A stretch of 38,673 nt of DNA from the NCBI GenBank assembly GCA_018396955.1, contig JAGTQI010000005.1, forward strand, positions 1 through 38,673. Direction: 5' to 3'. Under the pieces are notes generated by a model that saw only the letters and a program-made list of their open reading frames with translations, searched no databases and was not told the DNA's origin. The DNA comes from Candidatus Bathyarchaeota archaeon. Its GTDB lineage: Archaea > Thermoproteota > Bathyarchaeia > Bathyarchaeales > Bathycorpusculaceae. Numbering within the stretch: the first letter of the stretch is position 1; every line of letters starts with the position of its first letter. The translations under genes were made by a program, and so were the position numbers. This document shows, piece by piece, positions 1-9,640 of the stretch.

Positions 1-1751
1 TTAGGCTCGTACTTTATGAAGATGCTGTCAGTATCGCCATAAACAACCGTCAAGCCTTCCTCCCCAGCCATCTTAATAGCGTTCAAAATAGTGTGCCTAC
101 CCCAAGCGGTGGCGGCCTCAGCAACAGGCTTGATATACCATCTTGCGCCAATCCAGCCTGCATAACCATAAGAAGCATTCGTAATAACCTTAATCGCCTT
201 CTGTCTGGCATCCAAAACACGGTACTCAACGCTGTCTGGGGCGCACTTCCTCATCTTCGAGCGAACCTCATTCCTAACACTTATGAGATGCGACAAAACC
301 TCCTTGTAAAATCCTGGAGGCTCCTTCCTAAACCTATGCTTAACCTCTGGCGCCTCATAAACACCGCATGCTGGAATAGGCTCTTTAGGAGCCACATAAG
401 TGTCTGGTGAAAGATTATATGTTATCATAATGTTCGGATACATAGCTGCAAAGTCTAAAACGGCGATATTCTCATGTAAACCAGGCTTGGGACTAAGCAC
501 TATGGCGCCCGCATAAGGTCTATAAGGCTGCTCAACCCTCTTGGGCACAATCTCCCCAATTTTATGGGCATGCTTAATCAGGAACCATTCAACCCTAAAG
601 CCTACGGCAGCAGTTCCAACATGGTCTAGGGGCAAACCAACAAGGCTTGATAGTTGCACGGCAAAATCCATAATAGCGTTAGCTATACCCATAATACAAC
701 GAGTATTCTCCAACGAAAACCTCTTTAAAGTTTCACGCTTCGCCTTGTCATCCCAGTAATCTGCAAAATCCACATCCTCAATCAGAATGCGGTCTTTAAT
801 TTTCATAACACCAAAATAATCAGCCAAATTCTCCAAGGTCTTAACCTTAACATCTGGAAACTCGTCTGCAAAATCTAAAATGTCAACGTTCGCCCTCCCA
901 GTAATCGAAACATGCCCATAAACACTTGTGTGCGGTTCAGTTCTAGCCCTATCAATTGACAGGCGCAAACCAAGTCTCTTACAACGTTCATTAAGGTAAG
1001 CCCAATCCTGCCTATTTACTCCATAACCCACAATGATATCTGGGTCAAAACTTTGCACATAATTTATGAAAGCCTCTAATACAGGCTTATCATCCATATC
1101 CTCGCCAGCAACAAACTGTGTCTCCTCACCACTGTTGGTTGCCACCGAAATAATAACAACAGGGTTTCTATCAGGCTTCGGAGCCCCCTCACGGCTGTAA
1201 CAAATCATTGAAAAGCCTAAAATTCTTAAATTTGGCACTTCTGCCCTTTCAAAAAATTTCGGAGGAGATGTAGCCACATAAACATGGTCCACCTTTAAAT
1301 CCACATTCTCTAATTCCTCGGCGACCTCAACCTCATGCCAGCCGCATGGAACAACACCGTTGTCGATTAGATAGCGCATCGAATACCGAACATCATCTTC
1401 AAAACACTCCTTCACCCCATCAATTTTTCGAAATGCCTTAGCATACTTGGACATAACGTCTGGGTCACGACAATAAACTTTCAAGGCTTTAATTGGCTTG
1501 CCGAAAAACTTTCTTTCGACAACCTCAACCCTAACAACAAACGGAAACTCCGCCCTTCTTCTAGACTCAATTTCACCAGCAACCTTTGCAGGGTCAAATC
1601 CCTCCTCAACAATAGCGTAAAAATACGAAAGAAAACCCCTATCAACCACCAAAACCCTACTTCCGGAAGAATCTATACCCCAGAGCCACACCTCTGGCTC
1701 ATGATCCCTAACCTCATAATTCACATCCAACAACCAAAACGTAACCGTCAT
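1..1751 (-). CDS. polB: Family B DNA polymerase, archaeal type (3' end runs off window)
   Basis: Reverse-strand translation from ATG at 1751 (MTVTFWLLDVNYEVRDHEPEVWLWGID...) stays open to base 1; contains DFAAMYPNIM (motif A-like), KVITNASYGYAGW and YGDTDSIF (motif C). Not in the supplied ORF track because it is open at the window edge. Confidence 0.93.
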   Translation of the reverse strand, partial: MTVTFWLLDVNYEVRDHEPEVWLWGIDSSGSRVLVVDRGFLSYFYAIVEEGFDPAKVAGEIESRRRAEFPFVVRVEVVERKFFGKPIKALKVYCRDPDVMSKYAKAFRKIDGVKECFEDDVRYSMRYLIDNGVVPCGWHEVEVAEELENVDLKVDHVYVATSPPKFFERAEVPNLRILGFSMICYSREGAPKPDRNPVVIISVATNSGEETQFVAGEDMDDKPVLEAFINYVQSFDPDIIVGYGVNRQDWAYLNERCKRLGLRLSIDRARTEPHTSVYGHVSITGRANVDILDFADEFPDVKVKTLENLADYFGVMKIKDRILIEDVDFADYWDDKAKRETLKRFSLENTRCIMGIANAIMDFAVQLSSLVGLPLDHVGTAAVGFRVEWFLIKHAHKIGEIVPKRVEQPYRPYAGAIVLSPKPGLHENIAVLDFAAMYPNIMITYNLSPDTYVAPKEPIPACGVYEAPEVKHRFRKEPPGFYKEVLSHLISVRNEVRSKMRKCAPDSVEYRVLDARQKAIKVITNASYGYAGWIGARWYIKPVAEAATAWGRHTILNAIKMAGEEGLTVVYGDTDSIFIKYEP

Positions 1752-1812
1752 ACACGCTCCACCCACACACGATTTAGCTTTTAACAAGCAGTTTAAATAA
1801 AGTTTCCATAAA

Positions 1813-1914
1813 TGGCGGGTCCGCCGGGATTTGAACCCGGGATCTCCGGCTTAGAAGGCCGACGCGCTCTTTGGATTAAGCATCACGCTTTTGTCCAAGC
1901 TGCGCCACGGACCC
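1813..1914 (-). tRNA. tRNA-Arg(TCT), CCA encoded, with a probable 22-nt intron in the D-loop
   Basis: Acceptor GGGTCCG/CGGACCC, anticodon arm TCGGC-CTTCTAA-GCCGG, T arm CCGGG-TTCAAAT-CCCGG, discriminator G then CCA. The D-arm becomes canonical (GCGC-AGCTTGGACAGA-GCGC) only after removing 1871..1892. Confidence 0.93.
1871..1892 (-). other. Putative tRNA intron (D-loop), 22 nt, boundary ambiguous by 1 nt
   Basis: Intron AAAAGCGTGATGCTTAATCCAA; exon TTGGA pairs with intron TCCAA, flanked by 3-nt bulges CAA and AGA, inner hairpin AAGC/GCTT: a relaxed bulge-helix-bulge. Confidence 0.75.
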
Positions 1915-2042
1915 TCCGTTGACTTTTAATAATAAAAATTGAGAAATATAGTTTTATCTGCAACTTACATGCGTTAATAGAAAAATTTACTTAAAACTTT
2001 TAAGGACGCATTTTCTTTTCTGTTGTTAGAGGGGGAGGCGGT

Positions 2043-2423
2043 GTGTCTGAAAATAGGATAGGTGACATCCCTATTCCCCTAATAAATTACATATACCTAA
2101 TTAAGTACCGTAAGTCCCCCTATTATGATATAGTTAAACATCTTTTAATGGAGATGGAGATGCATTATGCGAGAGCTGGCAGGGAAGGATCAGAGGTTAT
2201 TTACACGGTTAACCCGAGAATGTTACATGAGGCTATTGAGGAGAAGGTGAAAAGCGAGAAAGTGACGACTGTAAATATTTGCAGAACGATTTTAGCTATA
2301 CTGTACGGTTCCAGACTGCGTGAGGACAAAGACTTCTATGTTACAACTACAAGTGGTGGAAGGAAAAACTATCACATCCGCGTTAATTCACGAACTTTAA
2401 ACACTTTGAAAAGCTTCTTGTAA
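2043..2423 (+). CDS. Hypothetical protein, 126 aa
   Basis: Intact ORF in its own intergenic space, GGGGGAGG upstream of a GTG start; no family recognised. Confidence 0.6.
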   Translation: MSENRIGDIPIPLINYIYLIKYRKSPYYDIVKHLLMEMEMHYARAGREGSEVIYTVNPRMLHEAIEEKVKSEKVTTVNICRTILAILYGSRLREDKDFYVTTTSGGRKNYHIRVNSRTLNTLKSFL

Positions 2424-2425
2424 CG

Positions 2426-5401
2426 CTACTCTATGTATATTGCGGACCGCCAAGGCCTAGCCATCTTCGCCCTATTTTTCGGGTCGTAGCGTTTCTCTTC
2501 TTCCTTTTGAATGATTATTTCTGCGTTTACCTCAGTTTCCAAAAACGTTTTTGCTGTCTCTAATATTCTGGACTCATCTACCATTCCGATCTGCATTAGT
2601 CTCTCCTTCCTTTCTTTTGGCATCTTATTAATTTCTTCAATGATTTTGCCTATGAAATCAGCTATTTCCTTAACTCCCCCTCTTCCTTTCAAATCTTCAT
2701 CTTTAAGCAATTCCTTAATTAGGCTGGCTTGTTCAACTTTTTCTTCCAAAGATTTTTCAATAGCCTTTAGGTAGGCTTTCCATTTCCACTTGGCCGCTGT
2801 GTAATAAAATATTTTTGTGGGTTTTATGCCCGTTGCTCTTATGATGTGTGCCGTATCTTCTAATAGAGTTGCAATAAATGTCTCGCTTTCTTCAGCTTTA
2901 ACATCGACTTTTGCCTCGTCAGGGTTTGGCCACTGTGCCAACGAGGCGAATCCCTTTCCACCCATTTTTTCCCAAAGCTCTTCACAGATATGAGGGGCAA
3001 AAGGTGTCAGCATCAATATTTGAGTTTTTAGCACCTCATCTAGTATGTAGGCCGTGGCGGTCTTCGGTGTTGCTTTTGCGCGTTTCAAATACCATTGTAG
3101 GTCCTGGTCTAACTCGAATAGAATTGTGTGGATTGCCTTACGCACAGCCAGTTTTTCCATGGCGTCCGTTGCCCTTTTGATGTGCTCTTGCAGTCGGCTC
3201 AGAATCCATTTATCGATGGTTGTTAGTTCTTCGTTTGAAGGCTGGCTTTTTTCGCTTGTTTCAGTTTTGGCTGTTTCAATGACAAGCTTGTAAAGCCGTT
3301 CTAGTCTGTCTCGCATTGCCCTTGCAACGGATGGGCTGAAATCTGCGTCCTGTAAAAGTTCCGCTGTTGCTAACACGCTCAGCCTTATTGGATCTGCGCC
3401 GTAGGTTGCCAGCCCTTCCCTTAAGGGTATTATGTTGCCGAAGGATTTGCTCATTTTAGCTCCTTCCATTGTGACAAGCCCGTTGGTCACTATTTGCTTC
3501 GGCCAAAGGCTTTCTGGGAATATGGCCGTATGGTTGAATATCATGAATGTTAAATGGTTTGGAATCAGCTCATGGGCTGAATGTCTGCTGTCGAGGGGGT
3601 AGAAGTATAGGAACTCTTGCCGCATCTCTTCCAAGACTTTGGCGTTTATTCCAGCTTCCTCCGCCACCTCTCCTATGTTTCCAACTCCAAGAAAGATGTA
3701 ATCGAAAACCTTGTCTGTTAGCTGGTCTGGCTGGATTTCATATTCCTTTATGTGGCGGGCTATGGTGTAGTACGCCATATATATAGTTGAGTCTGATAGG
3801 GACTCTATAATCCACTCCGGGTCCCACGGCAATCGTGTTCCCAATCCGGATTTTCTTGCACAAGCCTTTTCATGCAGCCAGTCTATCACATATTTGTATT
3901 GTGCGCGGAGTTCTTCTGGCAGTATTCTCATTTTTTCTAAGCATTTGTGGGCCAGGGCTTTCCATTCCGGTTTTCCATAATCTATAAACCACTGGTTCTC
4001 GAAGATTTTCACAACGCATTCTGTCCCGCAGCGGCACCGCACTGGCCTATTTAGGAGCTCATACATTATTGTGGCTTTTCCAGCGGCTATCAAGTCTTGC
4101 TTAACTTTTTCCTTTGCTTCCGCTACCGATAGGCCAGCGTACTTTCCAGTGTTGTTCTTCATTTTGCCGTTGTGGAACTCGTGTCTGTAAACCTCTTTTG
4201 TGGCGTCTTCAAGTTTGGGGTCTGTCTGCTCCTTTATTCCCATCTTTTTTACAACGTCTGCCGCTGGAACTTCGGAGAATTGTGGGGTTTCAATTATTGA
4301 AATGGCGTTTATGGTTTTTATCACGTCTTCCTTTAGCCCATGCTCCACAAGCCTTGACGGTTCGCTTTTGATGTTTTCTAGGGCCACATAATCGTAGGGG
4401 GCGTGTCCAGGCACCGACATTACTACGCCTGTCGCATTTTTTGGGTCGACAAAGTCTGCTGGCAGAATGTAGATTTCCTCGTTTGTGGCAGGGTTTTTAA
4501 CGAGTTTTCCTATGAGCGCTCGTCCGTCGAAGCTTTCAAGTATGGTCACTTTATGGTTCTGGTATGTCAGTTTTTCAGCACACTCTCGGCTTACTATCCA
4601 TTTTTCACCGTCAACAATGGCTTTCACATACTTTGCTTTTGGATTAAGCCAAATGTTTGTAACACCGAAAACTGTTTCTGGGCGTAGTGTGGCCGTTGGA
4701 AGGACCCACTCCCCGTGTCCGAACTTTATAAGAGTGAACTCGCCTATTTCTGGTTCCACATCGCCTTGCGTGTCATGTTGTCCCACGGGATTACCATCTT
4801 TTGGACACCAGCCTACTGGGTGACTTCCACGGGTTATGTAGCCTCTTTCGCGGAGCTTGTGGAACTGCCATTCTATGAAGCGGTTGTAGTGGGGGTCCAC
4901 AGTTGTGAACTCGCGTCTCCAGTCTATTGAATAGCCTATCTCTTTCATGCCCTCTTTAATTTCTTGGTGGAAATATCTGGCCATAGCAAGCGGTTCTGTT
5001 AACTCTTTCAACTTCTCCCTCGGAACTTTGTAAACATCTACAAAGTCGCTTACCAGATCCTCATCATTCTCCGCTAGACGTTTTGCCATGGCTAAGACCG
5101 GTGTGCCTGTGTAGTGGAAAGCCATTGGCAAAAGCACATTAAAGCCTCGCATCCGCATGTATCTAGCGTAAACATCAGCCAAAGTGTAGGTTCTCGCGTG
5201 GCCTACATGCTGCGGAGAGTTTGGGTACGGATAAGCTACTGTTATGAAAAATTTTGGCTTTGTTGGATCTGGGTTTGCCTCAAAAATTTTTGCCTTTTCC
5301 CAGCGTTTCTGCCATTTCTCTTCGATTCGCCTCAAAGTTTCCATAAAACTTTCTGAGCTGTTTTGAGGGATATTAAAGGTTTTGTCTTCACTGGAGAACA
5401 T
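2426..5401 (-). CDS. leuS: Leucyl-tRNA synthetase (archaeal/eukaryotic type)
   Basis: 991 aa; HIGH-like PNSPQHVGHART, KMSKS (GAKMSKSFGN), N-terminal Rossmann and editing-domain architecture. Confidence 0.96.
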   Translation of the reverse strand: MFSSEDKTFNIPQNSSESFMETLRRIEEKWQKRWEKAKIFEANPDPTKPKFFITVAYPYPNSPQHVGHARTYTLADVYARYMRMRGFNVLLPMAFHYTGTPVLAMAKRLAENDEDLVSDFVDVYKVPREKLKELTEPLAMARYFHQEIKEGMKEIGYSIDWRREFTTVDPHYNRFIEWQFHKLRERGYITRGSHPVGWCPKDGNPVGQHDTQGDVEPEIGEFTLIKFGHGEWVLPTATLRPETVFGVTNIWLNPKAKYVKAIVDGEKWIVSRECAEKLTYQNHKVTILESFDGRALIGKLVKNPATNEEIYILPADFVDPKNATGVVMSVPGHAPYDYVALENIKSEPSRLVEHGLKEDVIKTINAISIIETPQFSEVPAADVVKKMGIKEQTDPKLEDATKEVYRHEFHNGKMKNNTGKYAGLSVAEAKEKVKQDLIAAGKATIMYELLNRPVRCRCGTECVVKIFENQWFIDYGKPEWKALAHKCLEKMRILPEELRAQYKYVIDWLHEKACARKSGLGTRLPWDPEWIIESLSDSTIYMAYYTIARHIKEYEIQPDQLTDKVFDYIFLGVGNIGEVAEEAGINAKVLEEMRQEFLYFYPLDSRHSAHELIPNHLTFMIFNHTAIFPESLWPKQIVTNGLVTMEGAKMSKSFGNIIPLREGLATYGADPIRLSVLATAELLQDADFSPSVARAMRDRLERLYKLVIETAKTETSEKSQPSNEELTTIDKWILSRLQEHIKRATDAMEKLAVRKAIHTILFELDQDLQWYLKRAKATPKTATAYILDEVLKTQILMLTPFAPHICEELWEKMGGKGFASLAQWPNPDEAKVDVKAEESETFIATLLEDTAHIIRATGIKPTKIFYYTAAKWKWKAYLKAIEKSLEEKVEQASLIKELLKDEDLKGRGGVKEIADFIGKIIEEINKMPKERKERLMQIGMVDESRILETAKTFLETEVNAEIIIQKEEEKRYDPKNRAKMARPWRSAIYIE

Positions 5402-5590
5402 GATCCCTCATATTTACACCGACAGAACAGATGCAGAGCTTCAATTAAACCTTTACTGCTCCTTAGTAAATGTGGGAGGCTGATTTAATGTTTCAGCTTT
5501 CAAGTTCAGCATGTTTCGTCTTTGATTTTAGGCTTGGCTGAATTTTCTGGTTAAGATTTCTCGTAGTCTCTCAATTGTTGCTCTATTCTC

Positions 5591-5914
5591 TCATGTGGCT
5601 CTTCTTGTTTCCAGTTCTTTGGCGGCTTCTGTGCTGCGGTTGTATTCGTCTATGGCTTTATTCGTTTGGTCTATAATGTGCTCAATCCAGTCATGTTTTT
5701 CCTTAAAGTCTTCTTCTGTTGTTATGAGCCCTATTCTGTCGCCTAAAATAAAGAGTTTTCCATCCCATAAATATCTGCTGGATTTCCATTCATGTTCAAA
5801 AATGTCTTGCCAAATGTGGTTTGGGGCGGCTTCCAATGGTAGGTCTTTTATGTAAGCGTTGTGGAAATAGCGATCTCTTTCAATTGATATTTTGCTTGCG
5901 TCAAAAGGTTTCAA
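5591..5914 (-). CDS. Hypothetical protein, 107 aa
   Basis: Intact ORF not overlapping stronger genes; charged composition; no family recognised. Confidence 0.5.
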   Translation of the reverse strand: MKPFDASKISIERDRYFHNAYIKDLPLEAAPNHIWQDIFEHEWKSSRYLWDGKLFILGDRIGLITTEEDFKEKHDWIEHIIDQTNKAIDEYNRSTEAAKELETRRAT

Positions 5915-6020
5915 AAGTTTACCTTTTTGGCTTTTTCATCCATGTCTGTGAACAGTTATATAATTATGGTTTTGCGCTTTTAATTGTTGTTATAAGGATA
6001 GCGTAACTAAAAGTTAGACG

Positions 6021-8399
6021 TTATAATTGCAGTTTCTGTCTTATGTCCTGTCGTTTTTCTTCCGCTAATGGTCCAAACTTTTTGATTCTATCTGTGAACA
6101 TTGTGAAGAGTTCTGCGGCCTTTTTGTAGACTGGCAGTGGAACGTAGCTGTATCTAAGCCTCATCGTTTCTATTCCGAAGGCTGCAAGCTCTTTGCCCAT
6201 TTCTATCATGCGTCTCTTTGTGAATTTTTCGTCTACTTCCTCGCTTCCTTCAATTACGAGCACTCCGTCTGCCCCGTAGGCAAACGCCATAAGTATCTGT
6301 TTCTTGCCGAGAATCGCCGTTGTGGGAACCGCCACTATGCGGACGTTTTCCGGATAGTTTGCGCGGTCAAGTCCCAAAAAGTCTACGCCCGTATATCCAA
6401 CATTCTTGTCGACGAAAGCTATTATTCGGATTTCTTCCGGTGTTTTGTCAGCTAAAACTCCCCTTATAGTAGCTTTTATCTGCCTCGATGTTGAGTTTTT
6501 GAAGTCTATGGCTTCTTGTGGGCATATGGGGATGCATGCGCCACAGCCAGTGCACTGGAATGGGTCTATTTTCGCTTTGCCATCTTGCATTGTTATGGCG
6601 TTTACTGGACAAATTTTTATGCATTCACCGCATCCGTTGCACAGCTCTGCGATGACGAAGGCTTTTTCTGGGCTGGTGGTTACGTACTCGCTTTTTAAGA
6701 ACAGGGCTGCCCTTGCCGCTGCGCCTAGTGCATCTGAAACTGTGTCTCTGACATCTTTTGGGCTTAAAGCGCATCCACACGCGAAAATTCCTGTAACAAG
6801 CGAGTCTACCGGGTCAAGTTTTGGATGCTTCTCTGTTATGAAACCGTCTTCGCCTAGGGCTACCTTCATTTTTTCAGCGAGTTCCTTCAAACCGTCTGGC
6901 GGAACCATGGGTGTTGCCAAAGTCACCACGTCAAATTCATCTTCTCGGGTTTCGCCTGTAAGCGTGTCTTCGGCTTGGACCACAAGCTTTCCATTATTGT
7001 TCTTCCATACTTCTGCGACTTTTCCTCTAATAAAAACTACGCCAGCTTCTTGGTCTCGCCAGTACAAGTCCTCATAGCCCTTTCCAGTCGCCCTAATATC
7101 CGTGTAATACACTGTTACGTCTATCCCTAGCATTTTTTTGAGGACAAAGGCTTGTTTAAGGGCGTACATGCAGCATATTCGGCTGCAATATGGAATGTGG
7201 TTCTTGTCCCTTGAGCCGGCGCATAAGATTATGGCGATTTTGCGGACGTCGCTTCCATCAGCCCTCTTAACATAGCCTCCTGTGGGTCCAGTTGCCGAAG
7301 TAAGCCTCTCCAAGTCCATCATTGTTATGACGTCCTTGTAAACACCGTAACCATAGTTTTCCAGTTTCCGCGGGTCGTATAGCTTGTAGCCTGTTGCCAA
7401 AATTATGGCGCCAACGTTCAAATCAACAATTTTGCCCGTATCGTTTAAGTTTATGGCTTTTGCTGGGCAGTATTGCTCGCATTTTCCACATTTTGTGCAT
7501 GCATTAAAGTCTATGGCGTAAGCAGATGGAACAGCTTGTGGAAACTCTATGTAGGCTGCTTTCCGCTGGGATAAGCCCTCATTAAACTCGTCTGGAACCG
7601 TTATGGGACAAACTTTTGCGCATACACCACAGCTTCTGCACTTCTCAACATCAACGCCTCGGGGCTTCATGAAAACTCGAACAATATAGTTTCCGGGGCG
7701 TCCGCTAATATCTTGCACCTCAGCGTATGTCAAAAGATTCACGTTTGGATTTCTCCCTACTTCAGCCATTCTTGGCGTTAAAATGCATTGGGCACAGTCT
7801 AATGTTGGGAAAACTTTTGTCAGTTTAGCCATATTTCCGCCTATGCTGGGTTTCCGCTCAACAAGGTGAACCCTATAACCCAAATATCCAAGCTGGAGGG
7901 CAGCCATTATACCAGCTATGCCGCCACCAACGATGAGAATTTCCCTTGAGCCTTTTTCACTTATCATTTCCAGAGGCTCAAGCTCGAGGCTGCGCTCGTA
8001 TCCTCCCCTAATAAGGCTTATGGCTTTCCTCGTTGCCTCGGGGTTTAGTTTTGGTCCATGAACCCATGAGTCTTGCTCCCTTATGTTTACAAATTCAAGC
8101 ATGTAGGGGTTTAGTCCAGCCCTTTCCAAAACACTTTGGAATGTGGCTAGGTGCATTCTAGGCGTGCAAGAAGCCACCACAACTCTGTCAAGGTTTTCCT
8201 TCTTTATAGCTTCGACAATCATTTCCTGGGCCGGCTTTGAGCACAAATATTTATGATATTTGGCCACGGCGACATTGTCCCAGCTTTTAACAGCTTCAAT
8301 GACAGCTTTAACGTCGACAACATCACCAATATTGCCGCCGCATTCGCATACAAAAATTCCTATGCGGGGTTTCATCGGCTCTTTTTTTTCCTCTGACAT
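6021..8399 (-). CDS. hdrA: Heterodisulfide reductase subunit A (HdrA) with C-terminal MvhD-like domain lacking cysteines
   Basis: 792 aa; N-terminal CECGGNIGDVVD, FAD GGGIAGIMAALQLG, DCAQCILTP, CRSCGVCAKVCP, CTKCGKCEQYCP, CNGCGECIKICP, CTGCGACIPICP. C-terminal segment RIIAFVDKNVGYTGVDFLG...NVRIVAVPTTA...GADGVLVIEGSEE aligns by eye to MvhD. Confidence 0.95.
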   Translation of the reverse strand: MSEEKKEPMKPRIGIFVCECGGNIGDVVDVKAVIEAVKSWDNVAVAKYHKYLCSKPAQEMIVEAIKKENLDRVVVASCTPRMHLATFQSVLERAGLNPYMLEFVNIREQDSWVHGPKLNPEATRKAISLIRGGYERSLELEPLEMISEKGSREILIVGGGIAGIMAALQLGYLGYRVHLVERKPSIGGNMAKLTKVFPTLDCAQCILTPRMAEVGRNPNVNLLTYAEVQDISGRPGNYIVRVFMKPRGVDVEKCRSCGVCAKVCPITVPDEFNEGLSQRKAAYIEFPQAVPSAYAIDFNACTKCGKCEQYCPAKAINLNDTGKIVDLNVGAIILATGYKLYDPRKLENYGYGVYKDVITMMDLERLTSATGPTGGYVKRADGSDVRKIAIILCAGSRDKNHIPYCSRICCMYALKQAFVLKKMLGIDVTVYYTDIRATGKGYEDLYWRDQEAGVVFIRGKVAEVWKNNNGKLVVQAEDTLTGETREDEFDVVTLATPMVPPDGLKELAEKMKVALGEDGFITEKHPKLDPVDSLVTGIFACGCALSPKDVRDTVSDALGAAARAALFLKSEYVTTSPEKAFVIAELCNGCGECIKICPVNAITMQDGKAKIDPFQCTGCGACIPICPQEAIDFKNSTSRQIKATIRGVLADKTPEEIRIIAFVDKNVGYTGVDFLGLDRANYPENVRIVAVPTTAILGKKQILMAFAYGADGVLVIEGSEEVDEKFTKRRMIEMGKELAAFGIETMRLRYSYVPLPVYKKAAELFTMFTDRIKKFGPLAEEKRQDIRQKLQL

Positions 8400-8495
8400 T
8401 TGTTGATGTCTCCAAATGGCATGATTGTTTAAACCCTTAAAAGGGAAAATGCTTTTAAAATCTTACTCTTCAACTTTCAACAAAAGTGACATAAA

Positions 8496-9605
8496 ATGAA
8501 CCCTCAAGAACTTGTTCAAAAGCATAAACTTTTGGAGTGCATCCAGTGTGGCATGTGCACTGGAAGCTGCCCGGTTGCCAAGAAAGCGAATCTAAACATT
8601 AGGCGTTACATGCGTGAAGTTTCAGCTTTGGGAAAATTAGTGATACATCCTCCCAACGAGCTGTGGAGCTGCACAACATGCTCCACCTGTGGCGTGCGCT
8701 GCCCTAAAGACTTGAACCCTTACGAGTTCCTCATAGACCTTAGAAGCATGGCCGTCGAGGAAGGACAAATAGCCCCAACCATAAGAGATGCGTTGGAAAG
8801 CATATTCAAAAACGGCAATCCATGGGGCAGGATTCGCGGGAAACGCATGGAGTGGAGTCAAGGCTTGAATATCAAGCACATTTCCCAAGGGGCTGAAATC
8901 CTATACTATATTGGGTGCACGCCAGCCTATGACCCGAGGGTGCAAAGTGTTGCAAAAAGCCTTGTAAAATGTTTTGAAGCCGCTGGGCTTAACTTTGGAG
9001 TTTTAGGTGAGGAGGAAAACTGTTGTGGAAGCGAAGTCTACGGCATGGGTGAAAAGGGACTTTTCGATTTCTTGGTTGAAGAAAACATGAAAATTTTTAG
9101 CAGGTATGGCGTCAAACAGTTGGTTACAAGTTGCCCTCACGGTTTTCACGCCTTCAAGAATCGGTATAATCAAACAAGCTTTGAACCCCAGCATCACACG
9201 CAGCTTTTGGCAAAGCTTATCGAAACTGGGAAGCTGACGCCGTCAAAAGAAATAGCCAAAAAAGTGATTTATCATGACCCATGCTATCTTGGCAAGCAAA
9301 ACAACATTTACGATGAACCGCGCAAGGTCATTGAAAGCATAAAGGGCGTCACGCTTTTGGAGTTTGACCGTTCAAGAAGCAGAAGCCTATGCTGCGAGGG
9401 AGGAGGCGGAAGAATGTGGGTCGACATTCCGGGACCACGCTTAGCTGAAATCCGCGTTAAGGAAGCTGTTGATGTCGGCGCGGAAATCTTGGCTGTGGCT
9501 TGCCCCTTCTGCATGCTCACAATGGAAGACGCTGTAAAAACAACTGGTAGTGAGGGCAAGATTCAAGTTATGGACGTGGCAGAACTTTTAGCAATTGCCT
9601 TATAA
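8496..9605 (+). CDS. HdrD-like (HdrC-HdrB fused type) iron-sulfur protein with two CCG-type domains
   Basis: 369 aa; CIQCGMCTGSCP, CTTCSTCGVRCP, then IGCTP...NCCGSE...SCPHG and DPCYLG...CCEGGGGRM...CPFC. Confidence 0.88.
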   Translation: MNPQELVQKHKLLECIQCGMCTGSCPVAKKANLNIRRYMREVSALGKLVIHPPNELWSCTTCSTCGVRCPKDLNPYEFLIDLRSMAVEEGQIAPTIRDALESIFKNGNPWGRIRGKRMEWSQGLNIKHISQGAEILYYIGCTPAYDPRVQSVAKSLVKCFEAAGLNFGVLGEEENCCGSEVYGMGEKGLFDFLVEENMKIFSRYGVKQLVTSCPHGFHAFKNRYNQTSFEPQHHTQLLAKLIETGKLTPSKEIAKKVIYHDPCYLGKQNNIYDEPRKVIESIKGVTLLEFDRSRSRSLCCEGGGGRMWVDIPGPRLAEIRVKEAVDVGAEILAVACPFCMLTMEDAVKTTGSEGKIQVMDVAELLAIAL

Positions 9606-9640
9606 AACAAATGTGTGCATAATATTTTCGAGGCTCATGA

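Noticed and set aside
93-759. ORFs 93..410 and 541..759 (+)
   Set aside because: Antisense to the clear family B polymerase coding frame; no recognisable protein features.
2511-5356. Eleven + strand ORFs antisense to leuS
   Set aside because: All lie opposite a strongly supported leucyl-tRNA synthetase; sequences look like reverse-complement translations (low-complexity, Cys/Phe/Ser rich).
6406-7077. 223-aa + ORF opposite hdrA
   Set aside because: Antisense shadow of the ferredoxin-rich hdrA; no domain signature.
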